44,937 nt of DNA from the NCBI RefSeq assembly GCF_001552675.1, contig NZ_BCRQ01000017.1, forward strand, positions 1 through 44,937, in the 5' to 3' direction. The notes below the pieces were generated by a model. It did not search any database and was not told the DNA's origin. It worked only from the letters and a program-made list of their open reading frames with translations. The DNA is from Alicyclobacillus sendaiensis NBRC 100866 (GTDB lineage: Bacteria; Bacillota; Bacilli; Alicyclobacillales; Alicyclobacillaceae). Shown piece after piece: positions 33,512 through 42,223 of the stretch (position 1 is the stretch's first letter; each line of letters starts with the position of its first letter). The position numbers and the translations under genes are program-made.

Positions 33512-34294
33512 GTGGAACAGCCGATGGTCTGGCACAGGGGCGAGGACGGGATCGCCGAGCTCGTGTTGAACCGGCCGGATGCGATGAATGCGCTCAATTA
33601 CGCGCTGCTTTGCGCGCTGGAGGACGCCGTGCGCGAGATCGCGCAGGACCGCGGCGTGCGGGCCGTGATCGTCCGGGGAGAAGGCAAGGGGTTCTGCGCG
33701 GGGGCGGACCTGAAGGAGCGGCGCGGGCTTTCGCCAGATGAGGTGCGGCGCAACGTGCGCCTGACGCGCGAGGCGTTCGATCGCGTCGCGCGCCTGCCGC
33801 AGCCAACCATTGCGGTGCTGCACGGATTCGCGTTCGGCGGCGGGCTGGAGTTGGCGCTGGCGTGCGACTTTCGCATCGGCAGCCGCGATCTCCGGCTCGG
33901 CTTGACGGAGACGTCCCTCGCCATCGTCCCGGGGGCGGGCGGGACGCAGCGGCTCGCCCGCCTCATCGGGCCGACGTGGGCGAAGTGGATGATCTTCACG
34001 GCTGCGCGCATCGATGCGGAGCGCGCGAGAGAGCTCGGCATCCTGCTCGAGGTGGCCGATACGCGCGAGGCCGCCATGGATGTGGCGCGATCGCTGGCTC
34101 GCGCCATCGCCGACAACGGACCGGTAGCGGTGCGCCAGGCGAAGTGGGCCATCGATCGCGGCCTCGACGTCGATCTCGCGACGGGGCTCGCCATCGAGGA
34201 CGCGGCGTACGAGGGCGTTTTGCCGACGGCGGATCGCCTGGAGGCGCTCGCCGCGTTCGCCGAGAAGCGCAAGCCGCAGTTCCGCGGCGAATAG
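33512..34294 (+). CDS. yngF: Enoyl-CoA hydratase (methylglutaconyl-CoA hydratase role)
   Basis: It adds water to an enoyl-CoA; in this operon, 3-methylglutaconyl-CoA to HMG-CoA. The 260-residue crotonase has LNRPDAMNALN, GEGKGFCAGADLKER, FAFGGGLELALACDFRIG and LTETSLAIVPGAGGTQRL. The two catalytic glutamates E113 and E133 are 20 residues apart, as in rat crotonase. I chose GTG at 33512 because GAGAGGGGAGACGAGC precedes it; the open frame extends 103 codons upstream only as a shadow of the carboxyltransferase. It is the last gene of the cluster, followed by a strong hairpin. Confidence 0.95.
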   Translation: MEQPMVWHRGEDGIAELVLNRPDAMNALNYALLCALEDAVREIAQDRGVRAVIVRGEGKGFCAGADLKERRGLSPDEVRRNVRLTREAFDRVARLPQPTIAVLHGFAFGGGLELALACDFRIGSRDLRLGLTETSLAIVPGAGGTQRLARLIGPTWAKWMIFTAARIDAERARELGILLEVADTREAAMDVARSLARAIADNGPVAVRQAKWAIDRGLDVDLATGLAIEDAAYEGVLPTADRLEALAAFAEKRKPQFRGE

Positions 34295-34341
34295 GCGGCG
34301 GGGTGTGGGTCTTCGCGCCGCGCCCCGCGCGCGGGAGGTGC

Positions 34342-34369
34342 GCCTCGCGCCCTGTGGCGGGCGCGAGGC
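34342..34369. terminator. Hairpin between the leucine cluster and the Rieske gene
   Basis: GCCTCGCGCCC at 34342-34352 and GGGCGCGAGGC at 34359-34369 form a perfect 11-pair stem with loop TGTGGC. It lies midway between two convergent genes. There is no T-run, so it may be a weak intrinsic terminator or an RNA end-stabiliser. Confidence 0.45.
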
Positions 34370-34389
34370 ACCGGCCCCGACACGGGCGG

Positions 34390-35370
34390 TCAGGGGGCGG
34401 ATGGATCGATCGCGACGCGGGGCTCATCCCCCGTCAGAAACCGATACCAGCGGTGGCGGAAGCGGACCTGCGGCGCGTCGGCGGGCACGTGTGCCTCCAT
34501 GCGGAGCGCTTCGGGAATGGGCCTCGGGTGCTGGCTTTCGACGACCCGCTGATCCTCGCGCAGCACCCGCAGGCTGTAGTGGCGGAACAGGGCGTCGATG
34601 CCGGGGACGGATCGCAGAAAAGAGCGGCCGGCGTAGCCGAGAATGCGCGTGGTCTCCGCGTCGACAGGCGTGAAGGTGACAAAATTGATGAAGCCGCTGC
34701 CTTCGGCCGGCCGCAGAATCCACATCTGCGGGAACCAGTACTCGAGCACGCCGCCGCCATTGCGAATGACGATGCGATTGCCATCGTCGGTGTCAAAGGA
34801 CACGCGCGGAATGACGGCGGGTGTCCGGCGTCCGATGGTCTTTCGGTGGACGAACGCCAGGTGCGCGACGTCGAGCACGCTTTCCACGACGCGCGTGAGG
34901 TGGGCCTTCCACACGTCCTCATACGGGACGAGGCGATACGATCCGTCGGTGAGCTCGGAAAACAGGGGTGGCTCCGGTGGGCTGGTGTCGCTGCCGAGGT
35001 ACACCCATGCTATCCCGCCTCGTTCGCAGGTGGGAAACGCGCGGTTGTGGGCGAAGGCAGGGATGGGGCGGTCCGGGTGCGCCGGGATGAGCGAGCAGCG
35101 GCCGTCGCCTTGAAACTGCCAGCCGTGATATGCGCACGCCAGTTGTCCGCGTTCGACGCGGCCGAGCGCGAGATCCGCGCCTCGGTGGGTGCAATACCGG
35201 GACAGCGCGCGCACGTGCCCTGTTGCGTCGCGGAACAGGACGAGATCGCGCCCTGCCACGCGCACGGCAAGCGGTCTCCCGTGCGTGAGCTGCTTGGAGA
35301 AACAGACCGCGTACCATGTCGCGGGAAACACGCGGTCTTCGCTGGGCGTAGGCGTTGTTCGTTCAGCCAT
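34390..35370 (-). CDS. Rieske-type aromatic/ring-hydroxylating oxygenase
   Basis: An oxygenase subunit that activates O2 at a non-heme iron fed by a Rieske [2Fe-2S] cluster. The 326-residue protein has the cluster ligands C60, H62, C79 and H82 in CTHRGADLALG and CAYHGW. The iron site is in ESVLDVAHLAFVHRKT, with D167, H170 and H175. The overall build resembles vanillate demethylase and pheophorbide oxygenase, so demethylation or monooxygenation is as likely as dihydroxylation. I chose ATG at 35370 because CAGGAGGCG precedes it seven bases away; the frame extends 12 codons further up without support. No reductase or ferredoxin partner is adjacent. Substrate unknown. Confidence 0.9.
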   Translation of the reverse strand: MAERTTPTPSEDRVFPATWYAVCFSKQLTHGRPLAVRVAGRDLVLFRDATGHVRALSRYCTHRGADLALGRVERGQLACAYHGWQFQGDGRCSLIPAHPDRPIPAFAHNRAFPTCERGGIAWVYLGSDTSPPEPPLFSELTDGSYRLVPYEDVWKAHLTRVVESVLDVAHLAFVHRKTIGRRTPAVIPRVSFDTDDGNRIVIRNGGGVLEYWFPQMWILRPAEGSGFINFVTFTPVDAETTRILGYAGRSFLRSVPGIDALFRHYSLRVLREDQRVVESQHPRPIPEALRMEAHVPADAPQVRFRHRWYRFLTGDEPRVAIDPSAP

Positions 35371-35411
35371 GGTCAAACGCCTCCTGGCCGAAATCGTCTC
35401 ATTCATTCTGA

Positions 35412-35441
35412 ATTATATATACTGGTAAGTTAATTATGCAA
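35412..35441 (-). promoter_or_regulatory. Promoter of the Rieske oxygenase gene
   Basis: On the minus strand, TTGCAT (35436-35441) and a perfect TATAAT (35412-35417) are 18 bases apart. An overlapping TATATA is a second -10 option. Confidence 0.55.
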
Positions 35442-35621
35442 GAGAAACAGGGCTGCACGAACCTCCGCCGGATTTCGTCAGGTCTGAAAGCGCCCGGCGA
35501 GCGCCTCGGCTTCCACTCCAACGACATTGTAATCGCATCCGTCTGACGCGCCAAGTGAAGATTGAGTAAAGAGAACTTCACGCAAATTCAAAATCGAAGT
35601 ATGTTCTCATCCCCTCTCGTG

Positions 35622-35630
35622 TGGTATTCT
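35622..35630 (+). promoter_or_regulatory. Extended -10 promoter of the metallo-hydrolase gene
   Basis: TGGTATTCT fits TGnTATAAT with one weak position. No good -35 box is visible. It is 46 bases before the chosen start. Confidence 0.4.
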
Positions 35631-35675
35631 GTAGTGCTCGGCTGCGATTCAAGCTTGAACAAAGGAGCGATGCTC

Positions 35676-36989
35676 GTGGACCACGCAACGCGCATCACGT
35701 TTTTTGGCGGAACGCGCACCATCGGCGGCACCATTTTCCAGGTGAAGACCTCGTCCGCAGAGATCATCTTCGACATGGGGCACGTCGTTCGCCCCACTTC
35801 CCCGATGTTCGCAGGTGCGCTGCGGCCGCGTTCGACCGCCGACCTTCGAGCGGTCGGCATTCTTCCGGATATTCCTGAACTTTATGCAGGAAAAATACGT
35901 GACACTTTGGCAATTTGCATAAGCCATAATCACTTGGATCATACCTCTATTTTGCCTTATATGGCAAATGAAATCTCGGTTTTTGCGACGAAAGATACCT
36001 GTAAAATCTTGCAACTTCTCTCCGCAGCCGGGATCGAGGACCAACCCCCTCTGCGGCTCATCGCGATGGAGCCCGAGGCGTGGCGGAGCGTCGGGGATCT
36101 GCAGTTCCAGTTTGTTTCGGTCGATCACGACACGCCCGGTGCCGCGGCCATCTTCGTCAGCGCCCCGGATATGCGGTTGGTCTACACGGGAGATCTGCGG
36201 TTTCACGGGTGGAGGCCCGAGGTCACCCACGCGTTCGTCGAGAAGGCGCGAAAGTTCGAGCCGGACGTTCTGCTCATCGAGGGGACACGGGCCGGAGACG
36301 AGGCGCGCCCGCAGGCGACGGAGCAGGAGCTCGTCCGTCTGATTGTAGAGGCCATGGTGGGTGAGGCTCGCATGGTCTATTTCAATCCGTATCCACGGCA
36401 TCCGGAGCGCGTGCTCGCGTTCGCCCGCGCGGCTCGGGAAGCGAAGCGCATCCCGGTGTTCGAAGCGCGAACGCTCTACGTGGCCTCGCACTTCACCGAC
36501 GACTTGCCCGAGGGCATCCACGTGTGGGCGGACGAGGCCCTGCCGGATCCGGTCGCCAGATGGCTTCAAGACACGGGCTTGCCCTCGCTCGACGCGGCTC
36601 GCGTGCGGGCAACATCCGGTGCGTTTGCCGTCGAACTCGCGTACGACAGGCTGTGGCGGCTCATCGATCTCGGCTCTGCGGCCTCGGGCCTTTATATTCA
36701 CTCCAACGGCGCCCCGCTCGGTCCGTTCGATCCGGCCTGGGACAATCTCCAGCGCTGGCTCGCGCACTTCGAGGTGACCTTTCGCGCCATCGGCACCAGC
36801 GGCCACGCGGCGCTCGACGAGATCGAACGGACCGTCGAGGCCATCCGTCCCCGGGTCTACCTGCCCATTCACTCGTTCCATCCAGAGCGCGTCATGGCAC
36901 CTGGGATCCCGCGGGTGCTGCCCGAGGAACGCGTGGATTACACCTTGCCTCACCTTCTCGCCATCGCGTCCATGGCTTCCGGGGCGTGA
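35676..36989 (+). CDS. Metallo-beta-lactamase-fold hydrolase, beta-CASP/RNase J-like
   Basis: A two-zinc hydrolase, probably acting on RNA or another phosphodiester. The 437-residue protein has the metal ligands H84, H86, D88 and H89 in ISHNHLDHTS, then H151 in SVDHDTPGAA and D173 in VYTGDLRFHG. LIEGTRAGDEA is like the RNase J block, and the C-terminal TSGHAALDE and VYLPIHSFHPE fit the last beta-CASP motifs. It is shorter than RNase J, lacking its C-terminal domain. I chose GTG at 35676, eight bases after AAAGGAG; ATG at 35670 is only two bases from it. The stretch 35881-36000, coding for the metal motif, has only 44 G or C in 120 bases, against about 65% nearby. Substrate unknown. Confidence 0.8.
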   Translation: MDHATRITFFGGTRTIGGTIFQVKTSSAEIIFDMGHVVRPTSPMFAGALRPRSTADLRAVGILPDIPELYAGKIRDTLAICISHNHLDHTSILPYMANEISVFATKDTCKILQLLSAAGIEDQPPLRLIAMEPEAWRSVGDLQFQFVSVDHDTPGAAAIFVSAPDMRLVYTGDLRFHGWRPEVTHAFVEKARKFEPDVLLIEGTRAGDEARPQATEQELVRLIVEAMVGEARMVYFNPYPRHPERVLAFARAAREAKRIPVFEARTLYVASHFTDDLPEGIHVWADEALPDPVARWLQDTGLPSLDAARVRATSGAFAVELAYDRLWRLIDLGSAASGLYIHSNGAPLGPFDPAWDNLQRWLAHFEVTFRAIGTSGHAALDEIERTVEAIRPRVYLPIHSFHPERVMAPGIPRVLPEERVDYTLPHLLAIASMASGA

Positions 36990-37023
36990 GCCGGTGCCGA
37001 GGCGGCCGGCCGCCCCGGTCTCT

Positions 37024-38250
37024 TCACGATGCCCCACTCAATTTTCGTTTAGCGAAAAGAAAGGCGATCGCGGCCGCCGCTTGCGCGGCCAAGATCATGC
37101 CGATCACGCCGCGCCAACCCATGTCCGTCCAGAACAGGCCAGCGACAAAACCGATGACACTAGAACCAGTGTAATAACAAAAGAGATACAAAGCCGAGGC
37201 CTGTGCCCGCTCTGCGCCACCCAGGCTGCCGACGCTCGACGAGGCGGTGGCATGCGCGCCGAAGAAGCCGAACGTGAACACCACCATCCCGGCGACGATG
37301 GCGGCAAGGCTTCGCGCGCAGGTGAGCACCGCACCTGCGGCCATGATGGCAATGTTCAGCGGCAGCACGCGATGACGTCCGATTCGATCCGTCAAGCTGC
37401 CCATGAACGATGAACTGAACGTGCCCGCGAGATAGGCGAAGAACAAGAGTCCGATGACGGACGTCGAGAGGTGATAAGGCGCGCGCGCGAGGCGAAAGCC
37501 CATGTACGTGTAGAGGGACACGAATCCGCCCATCAGAAGCCCACCCACGAGATACAGCGCGTCCAGTTCCGGCCGCGTCACCGCGCGTGCAAAGCGGGAC
37601 AAAATCTCCCGGGCGCCATCCCTTCTCTGCTCAAAGTGCCGCGACGCTGGCAGAGCCCAAGCCACATAGCCGCTCAAGGCCAGGCTCACCGCGCCGAACG
37701 CCATCATCCCGATCCGCCACGAGGCGCCATCGGCCACCAAGCTGATGAGCACGCGCCCGAGCAAGCCGCCGAGCGAGTTGCCGCTGATGTACAGACCCAT
37801 CGCAGCTCCCAGGCTCGACGCATCCATCTCCTCGCTCAGGTAGGTCATGGCCACAGCAGGCAATCCGGCCAGCGTGAACCCTTCCAAGGCCCGCGCGGCA
37901 ACCAGCTCCCAGAACGTCGGCACGAGGCCGATGGCGAATTGGAGTGCGGACGACGAGAATAGGGAGAAGATCATGATCGGTTTGCGGCCGAATCGGTCCG
38001 AGAGTGACGCAAACACGGGGAGGGACAGCGCGAGGGTGAACGTCGAAGCGGAAAGCGCGAGGCTCGCGGTTGCCGGCGATCGGGCGAACGCCAAGCTGAA
38101 CGTCGGGATGAGCGGCTGCACCGCATACAGGTTGGCGAAGATGACGAGGCCCGCAGCGAGAAAGGCGATGCTCACGCGCCGGTAGACCGGCGTGCCTCGC
38201 ACGATGTAGGCGTGATCGCCCGGAGATTGAGACGGAAGCACCCGATCCAC
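37024..38250 (-). CDS. MFS transporter, YnfM-like
   Basis: A 408-residue inner-membrane transporter with about 12 helices. It has FANLYAVQPLIPTFS in helix 1, the conserved loop SLSDRFGRKPIMI, ARALEGFTLAGLPAVAMTYL, the mid loop with SRHFEQRRDG and the second-half loop GSLTDRIGRHRVLPL. These features resemble the YnfM/arabinose-efflux-like branch, likely an exporter of small molecules. The substrate cannot be read from sequence. GTG at 38250 follows GGAGGAAGAG. It converges with the metallo-hydrolase gene; a GC palindrome at 37001-37014 lies in the 34-base gap. It is divergent from the exported ABC partner. Confidence 0.85.
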   Translation of the reverse strand: MDRVLPSQSPGDHAYIVRGTPVYRRVSIAFLAAGLVIFANLYAVQPLIPTFSLAFARSPATASLALSASTFTLALSLPVFASLSDRFGRKPIMIFSLFSSSALQFAIGLVPTFWELVAARALEGFTLAGLPAVAMTYLSEEMDASSLGAAMGLYISGNSLGGLLGRVLISLVADGASWRIGMMAFGAVSLALSGYVAWALPASRHFEQRRDGAREILSRFARAVTRPELDALYLVGGLLMGGFVSLYTYMGFRLARAPYHLSTSVIGLLFFAYLAGTFSSSFMGSLTDRIGRHRVLPLNIAIMAAGAVLTCARSLAAIVAGMVVFTFGFFGAHATASSSVGSLGGAERAQASALYLFCYYTGSSVIGFVAGLFWTDMGWRGVIGMILAAQAAAAIAFLFAKRKLSGAS

Positions 38251-38411
38251 CCTCTTCCTCCAAGTGAAAGATCACAATTCCAGCATACGACGATCTCGGC
38301 GCGAAGGCCAGCCACCGCGACATTCGCAGCGAGATTCGGATGGCGTTACAATGGAGCCGGATGGCCATCTCACGAGGCATCATGGGGATGCCTTTCGAAA
38401 GGGACAGTGGC

Positions 38412-40379
38412 ATGAGGTTTGTCTCGCGCTGCCTTGAAGCGCTTGGCCGATATCGAGCTCTGGCTTGCGCCGCCATCACCGCGGCGTCGTTGGTCGGTTC
38501 CATGCTTTTGGCGCCCGAAGCTTCCGCCGACTCGGTATCCATGGCGACCGCCGTGGGCTATGGCGGTTATTACGTGGCGGACGCGTGGGTGCCGGTGCAC
38601 GTCTTCGTCCGAAACGAGGGCCCGGCGAACATGGCGAAGCTGGTGCTGCGCGTGGGCGGCCCGTCGATTGGGGATCGGCGCGTGACGGGCGTGTTGACCT
38701 GGCCGCTTTGGCTGCCAAAGGATGGCTATGCGTCGACGTTTATCGACGTGCCGGGCAGCGCGCTTGCGCAGGGGACGGCGCTCGACCTGGTGGTCGGTGG
38801 GCGCGTCGTCACGAGCTCCTGGCTTGGGGGCAACAGCGTCTCGCACGTCGATCTCGTCGGGGTCGTGAGCGACAGCTCGCAGGCCACGCAGTTTCTGGCC
38901 GGAACGAGCGCGGACGGCATGCCGGTTTTGCCCGTTGCGCTCAAGGCTTACGATTTACCCACGTCCGCGCAGGCGCTCGCGAATCTGAGCGCGCTGGTGG
39001 CCAGCGTGGACGAGCTCCGCGCGCTGTCCACCGCGCAGGCGCGGGCGCTCGCGAACTGGGTGGCGCAGGGCGGGCTCCTCATTGTGACGGGCACGGGCGA
39101 TGCGCCGTCCGAGTTCGGGCAGCTTCCCATTTCTCCTGGCGCGTTCCAAGTGGTGAACGGCGATCCGCTGGCGAACTTCGCGGGCACAGGCGGCGGGCCG
39201 GGCCAAATCGAGTCCACCGCCGGGCAGGCCGCGGCTTGGGCCCGCCTTTGGGCGGGATCGAACGCCGAACCCCTGGTGGCGAGCAAAACGTTTGGCCGGG
39301 GGCAGATCTGGCAGACGTCCTTTTCTCCGCTCGATCCGGATCTACTGGCTTGGCCGGGGAATGCGCAGATGTGGACGGCCCTGTTTCACGACGCCAATCT
39401 GGCGCAGACGGCGGACGTGGCTGTCTCCGGCCTCCTGCGCCCGACGGGCGGGCTTAGCCTGACGAGCGTGGGCGACGCGCTGGAGCCGCTGCGCATGCCG
39501 GGGCTCTCCACGTTTGCCCTGGTGCTCCTGGCGTACCTGGTGGCGGCGGGGCCGGTCGCATTTTTTGTGCTCCGGCGCGTTCGCCGGGCGGCGCTCGCGT
39601 GGGTCATCCTGCCCGCCCTGAGCGGCCTCACCACGGTCGGCATCTTTGTGCTCGGCGGATCGTCGCGGCCCGCGGGACTTCTGATGAACGGCGTCGGCGT
39701 GATGGATCTGCTTGGCGACGGGCGCGCGTTTGAGTACGGCGCGCTCGCCATGATGTCGCCCGACAGCGGCGATGAGATCCTCCGCTTGCCCCCTGCCGAC
39801 GACGTTCTGACCTTGCAGAGCGACACGGAGCCCGTGGCGAACACTCGAATCGAACACGGCGGTGGCGCCACGCTGGTGTCTCTCGCCGACGTGCCGCGTT
39901 GGCATGTGCGCTACGTGTTCGCGTCGGGATTCGACGAAGCCGCCGGCCGGATCCAGTGCAATTTCAAAGAAGCGTATGGTCTTTTGTTCGGCACGGTGAC
40001 CAACGAGACGCGGATGACGCTCTCGGATGTCGCGGTGGTGTATGACGGGATGCTGGTCAAGTTGGGCACGCTCGCGCCGGGCCAGACGAGATCGCTCAAC
40101 GCGAGCCAAGAGGTGCAGACGTCGTCCTGGATTTCGGATTACGGGCTGTACAACCGCCAACTGACGCACGGAATTGGCCGAACGCTCGGCGCGTATTTGT
40201 CGGGGCTCGTCGCGGAATGGCACCCTGGCTCTGCGGAAGCCCTCGTGGTGGCCACGGCCAGTCGCGGTCTGCCCGAGCTTTCGGTGCCGTCCAATCAGCG
40301 CGCCGTGGCGAGCGAGAAGACGCTCGTGCTTGTGCGCGAGTACGCACCGGTGATGCCAGTGGTGGAGGCGGGATCGTGA
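38412..40379 (+). CDS. Exported membrane-anchored protein, partner of an ABC transporter
   Basis: The 655-residue protein starts with a signal peptide (hydrophobic core at residues 17-33, likely cut after ASA at 37-39). A beta-rich outer domain and a segment around 210-235 (RALANWVAQGGLLIVTGTGD), like the GATase-type fold of DUF4350/GldG-like proteins, come next. Two membrane segments lie near 365-387 and 393-413, and another outer domain of about 240 residues completes it. I chose ATG at 38412 because AAAGGGA sits seven bases ahead and the signal peptide starts well; ATG at 38382 is possible. A possible -10 (TACAAT at 38347) lies upstream. Its stop overlaps the ATPase start by four bases, so it surely works with the ABC proteins. 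Function unknown. Confidence 0.75.
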   Translation: MRFVSRCLEALGRYRALACAAITAASLVGSMLLAPEASADSVSMATAVGYGGYYVADAWVPVHVFVRNEGPANMAKLVLRVGGPSIGDRRVTGVLTWPLWLPKDGYASTFIDVPGSALAQGTALDLVVGGRVVTSSWLGGNSVSHVDLVGVVSDSSQATQFLAGTSADGMPVLPVALKAYDLPTSAQALANLSALVASVDELRALSTAQARALANWVAQGGLLIVTGTGDAPSEFGQLPISPGAFQVVNGDPLANFAGTGGGPGQIESTAGQAAAWARLWAGSNAEPLVASKTFGRGQIWQTSFSPLDPDLLAWPGNAQMWTALFHDANLAQTADVAVSGLLRPTGGLSLTSVGDALEPLRMPGLSTFALVLLAYLVAAGPVAFFVLRRVRRAALAWVILPALSGLTTVGIFVLGGSSRPAGLLMNGVGVMDLLGDGRAFEYGALAMMSPDSGDEILRLPPADDVLTLQSDTEPVANTRIEHGGGATLVSLADVPRWHVRYVFASGFDEAAGRIQCNFKEAYGLLFGTVTNETRMTLSDVAVVYDGMLVKLGTLAPGQTRSLNASQEVQTSSWISDYGLYNRQLTHGIGRTLGAYLSGLVAEWHPGSAEALVVATASRGLPELSVPSNQRAVASEKTLVLVREYAPVMPVVEAGS

Positions 40380-41311
40380 TTCTCACGCAGAACCTCACGA
40401 AGCGGTACGGAAAGACGTTGGCGGTGAACAACCTCAACCTGAACGTCGACCGTGGGGTCATCTTCGGGCTTGTGGGTGAAAACGGGGCTGGCAAAACCAC
40501 GGCGCTGTCGATGCTCGCGACGCTGACGCTGCCGTCGTCCGGGCGCGCGTATGTCTGCGGCCACGAGGTGACGCGGGAACCGCAGGCGGTCCGCCGGGCC
40601 ATCGGGTACATGCCGGATTCGTTCGGCGTCTACGACGATCTCACGGTGATGGAATACCTGCGCTTCTTCGCACAGTGTTACGGCGTGGACAGGCGGACCA
40701 TCTCGCGCCGCGCGGAGGAACTTTTGGAACGCGTTCGCCTCGCGGACAAGCGAGACGTCTACGTCAATCACCTGTCGCGCGGCATGCAGCAGCGCCTCGA
40801 GGTGGCGCGCTGTCTCATGCACGATCCGGACGTGCTCATTTTGGACGAGCCCTCGAGCGGCCTCGATCCGAAGTCGAGGCTCGAGATGCGCTCGGTGCTC
40901 GCCGGATTGCGCGAGTTGGGCAAGACCGTGATCATCAGCACGCACATTCTCAACGAACTCGCCGAAGTCGCCGACGAGGTGGGCATTCTGCTGCGCGGCG
41001 AGCTCGTGGCCGTGGCAGCGGTTCAGGTGATGGTCCAGCATTCGAGCGCGTACCGCACCATCGTGATTGACGGGCGCGATCTCGGCGACGACTTCGTCAA
41101 GGCACTCTTCGCCGATCCTCACGTCGCCGAGGTCCGGCCGCTCGCACCAGGCTGGGAGGTGCTCTACGCGGGCACGCTGGCGCAGCAGGCCGAACTTTTG
41201 AGTCGGCTTGTCTCAGAAGGGTTTTCCATCACGCAGTTCCGCGAGCAACCGACGGACATTGAGCAACTGTTCCTCCGCCTTGCGGCGATCCAGGAGGGGG
41301 CGATCTCGTGA
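40376..41311 (+). CDS. ABC transporter ATP-binding protein
   Basis: The ATPase of an ABC-2 type system. The 311-residue protein has Walker A GENGAGKT at residues 34-41, the Q-loop region AIGYMPDSFGVYDDLTVMEY, the signature LSRGMQQRLEVA, Walker B VLILDEPSSGLDP and the switch histidine in ISTHILNE. A C-terminal part of about 90 residues follows, as in drug and polysaccharide exporters of the DrrA/CcmA type. GTG at 40376 overlaps the previous stop by four bases, and its own stop overlaps the permease start by four. Substrate unknown. Confidence 0.93.
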   Translation: MILTQNLTKRYGKTLAVNNLNLNVDRGVIFGLVGENGAGKTTALSMLATLTLPSSGRAYVCGHEVTREPQAVRRAIGYMPDSFGVYDDLTVMEYLRFFAQCYGVDRRTISRRAEELLERVRLADKRDVYVNHLSRGMQQRLEVARCLMHDPDVLILDEPSSGLDPKSRLEMRSVLAGLRELGKTVIISTHILNELAEVADEVGILLRGELVAVAAVQVMVQHSSAYRTIVIDGRDLGDDFVKALFADPHVAEVRPLAPGWEVLYAGTLAQQAELLSRLVSEGFSITQFREQPTDIEQLFLRLAAIQEGAIS

Positions 41312-42150
41312 AGTGGCACCTCAACCCGCTGCTCCTCAAGGAGTTCCGCCAGCGCATGCGCACCATTCGGGCCCCGCTCGTCATCACGGCCTACCTGTTT
41401 GCGATGAGTGCGCTGACCGTCTTTCTCCTGTACGAAAACGTACAGGGGCAGCTGTACTTGGTCCAGCCCACGAAGAGCCAGCAGGTGTTTGCGCTGGTCA
41501 GCCTCTTGCAGATGGTGGTGGTGGCGTTTTTGGCGCCGGCGTTCGCGTCCGGCTCCGTGAGCGGTGAACGAGAGCGGAAGACGCTCGCGGTCCTTCTGAC
41601 CACGCCGGTCGGTCCTTTTGGCATCCTGTTCGGCAAGGTCGTCTCCTCGAGCGCGCTTTTGGTCCTGCTCGTGGTCCTGACGTTGCCCGTGTACAGCCTG
41701 GTGTTCCTCTATGGCGGTGCCGTGCCGGCGCAGGTCGCGTCCGTCCTTGGGTTCCAACTTGTTACGATTGTAGTCATTTCTGTAGTATGCGTACTGTTTT
41801 CGACCATCGCGCTCAGGTCCACGTGGAGCACGGTATTCGCCTACGGCAGTGTCGGCCTCATGACTGTCATCTTCGGGGCGCTCGGTTACGGCTTGAAGTC
41901 CCTGTACGAGCAGAATCCCATCGACTACTCGGCGCTCGTGTGGTCTCACTTTTTCTACGCGTTGGATCCGCTGTACGTCGAGGCCGCGTTCTTGGGCGTG
42001 GTGTCCGCCGCGCCTCACGTGTGGGTGCCTTTTGTGGAGTTCTATGCGGTCGTGATCGCCATCCTGTTGGTTCCGAGCCTCTGGCGCCTGAGGCCGCAGT
42101 GGTTCTCGTGGCTGCCCTTCGTGAGTGGCACCGAGAAGCAGTATCAGTGA
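41308..42150 (+). CDS. ABC-2 type permease
   Basis: The membrane subunit of the ABC system. The 280-residue protein starts with NPLLLKEFRQRMRTIRAPLV, a typical ABC-2 amphipathic start, and has six hydrophobic segments. The motif GSVSGERERKTLAVLLTTPV is the conserved cytoplasmic loop of ABC-2 permeases that contacts the ATPase. GTG at 41308 overlaps the ATPase stop by four bases. It has no partner permease, so it probably works as a homodimer. The large exported protein is the third component. Confidence 0.9.
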   Translation: MKWHLNPLLLKEFRQRMRTIRAPLVITAYLFAMSALTVFLLYENVQGQLYLVQPTKSQQVFALVSLLQMVVVAFLAPAFASGSVSGERERKTLAVLLTTPVGPFGILFGKVVSSSALLVLLVVLTLPVYSLVFLYGGAVPAQVASVLGFQLVTIVVISVVCVLFSTIALRSTWSTVFAYGSVGLMTVIFGALGYGLKSLYEQNPIDYSALVWSHFFYALDPLYVEAAFLGVVSAAPHVWVPFVEFYAVVIAILLVPSLWRLRPQWFSWLPFVSGTEKQYQ

Positions 42151-42195
42151 CGGGCGGCGCGGTCGGCGAGGGCATGTCATAGGAGGGGCGGGCGG

Positions 42196-42223
42196 CGCGT
42201 ACAGGTGTAAGGACCTGTGCGCG
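42196..42223 (+). promoter_or_regulatory. Hairpin enclosing the exchanger start codons
   Basis: CGCGTACAGGT at 42196-42206 and ACCTGTGCGCG at 42213-42223 pair over 11 positions, ten Watson-Crick and one G-U, with the six-base loop GTAAGG. The loop shows part of the ribosome binding site, and the stem holds the first GTG and the first base of the second. It could control translation. Confidence 0.5.

Larger units (their letters stand above)
35371..35675. other. AT-richer intergenic region with two divergent promoters
   Basis: The 305 bases between the Rieske gene and the metallo-hydrolase hold one promoter for each. The centre, around 35450-35600, shows no ORF with a binding site, no clear terminator and no RNA fold that I recognise. 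Parts near 35400-35440 and 35530-35620 are clearly richer in A and T than the genes around them. Confidence 0.5.

Noticed and set aside
37001-37014. Palindrome GGCGGCCGGCCGCC between the metallo-hydrolase and MFS genes as a terminator
   Set aside because: It is a loop-less palindrome in GC-rich DNA without any T-run, so it is weak as an intrinsic terminator.
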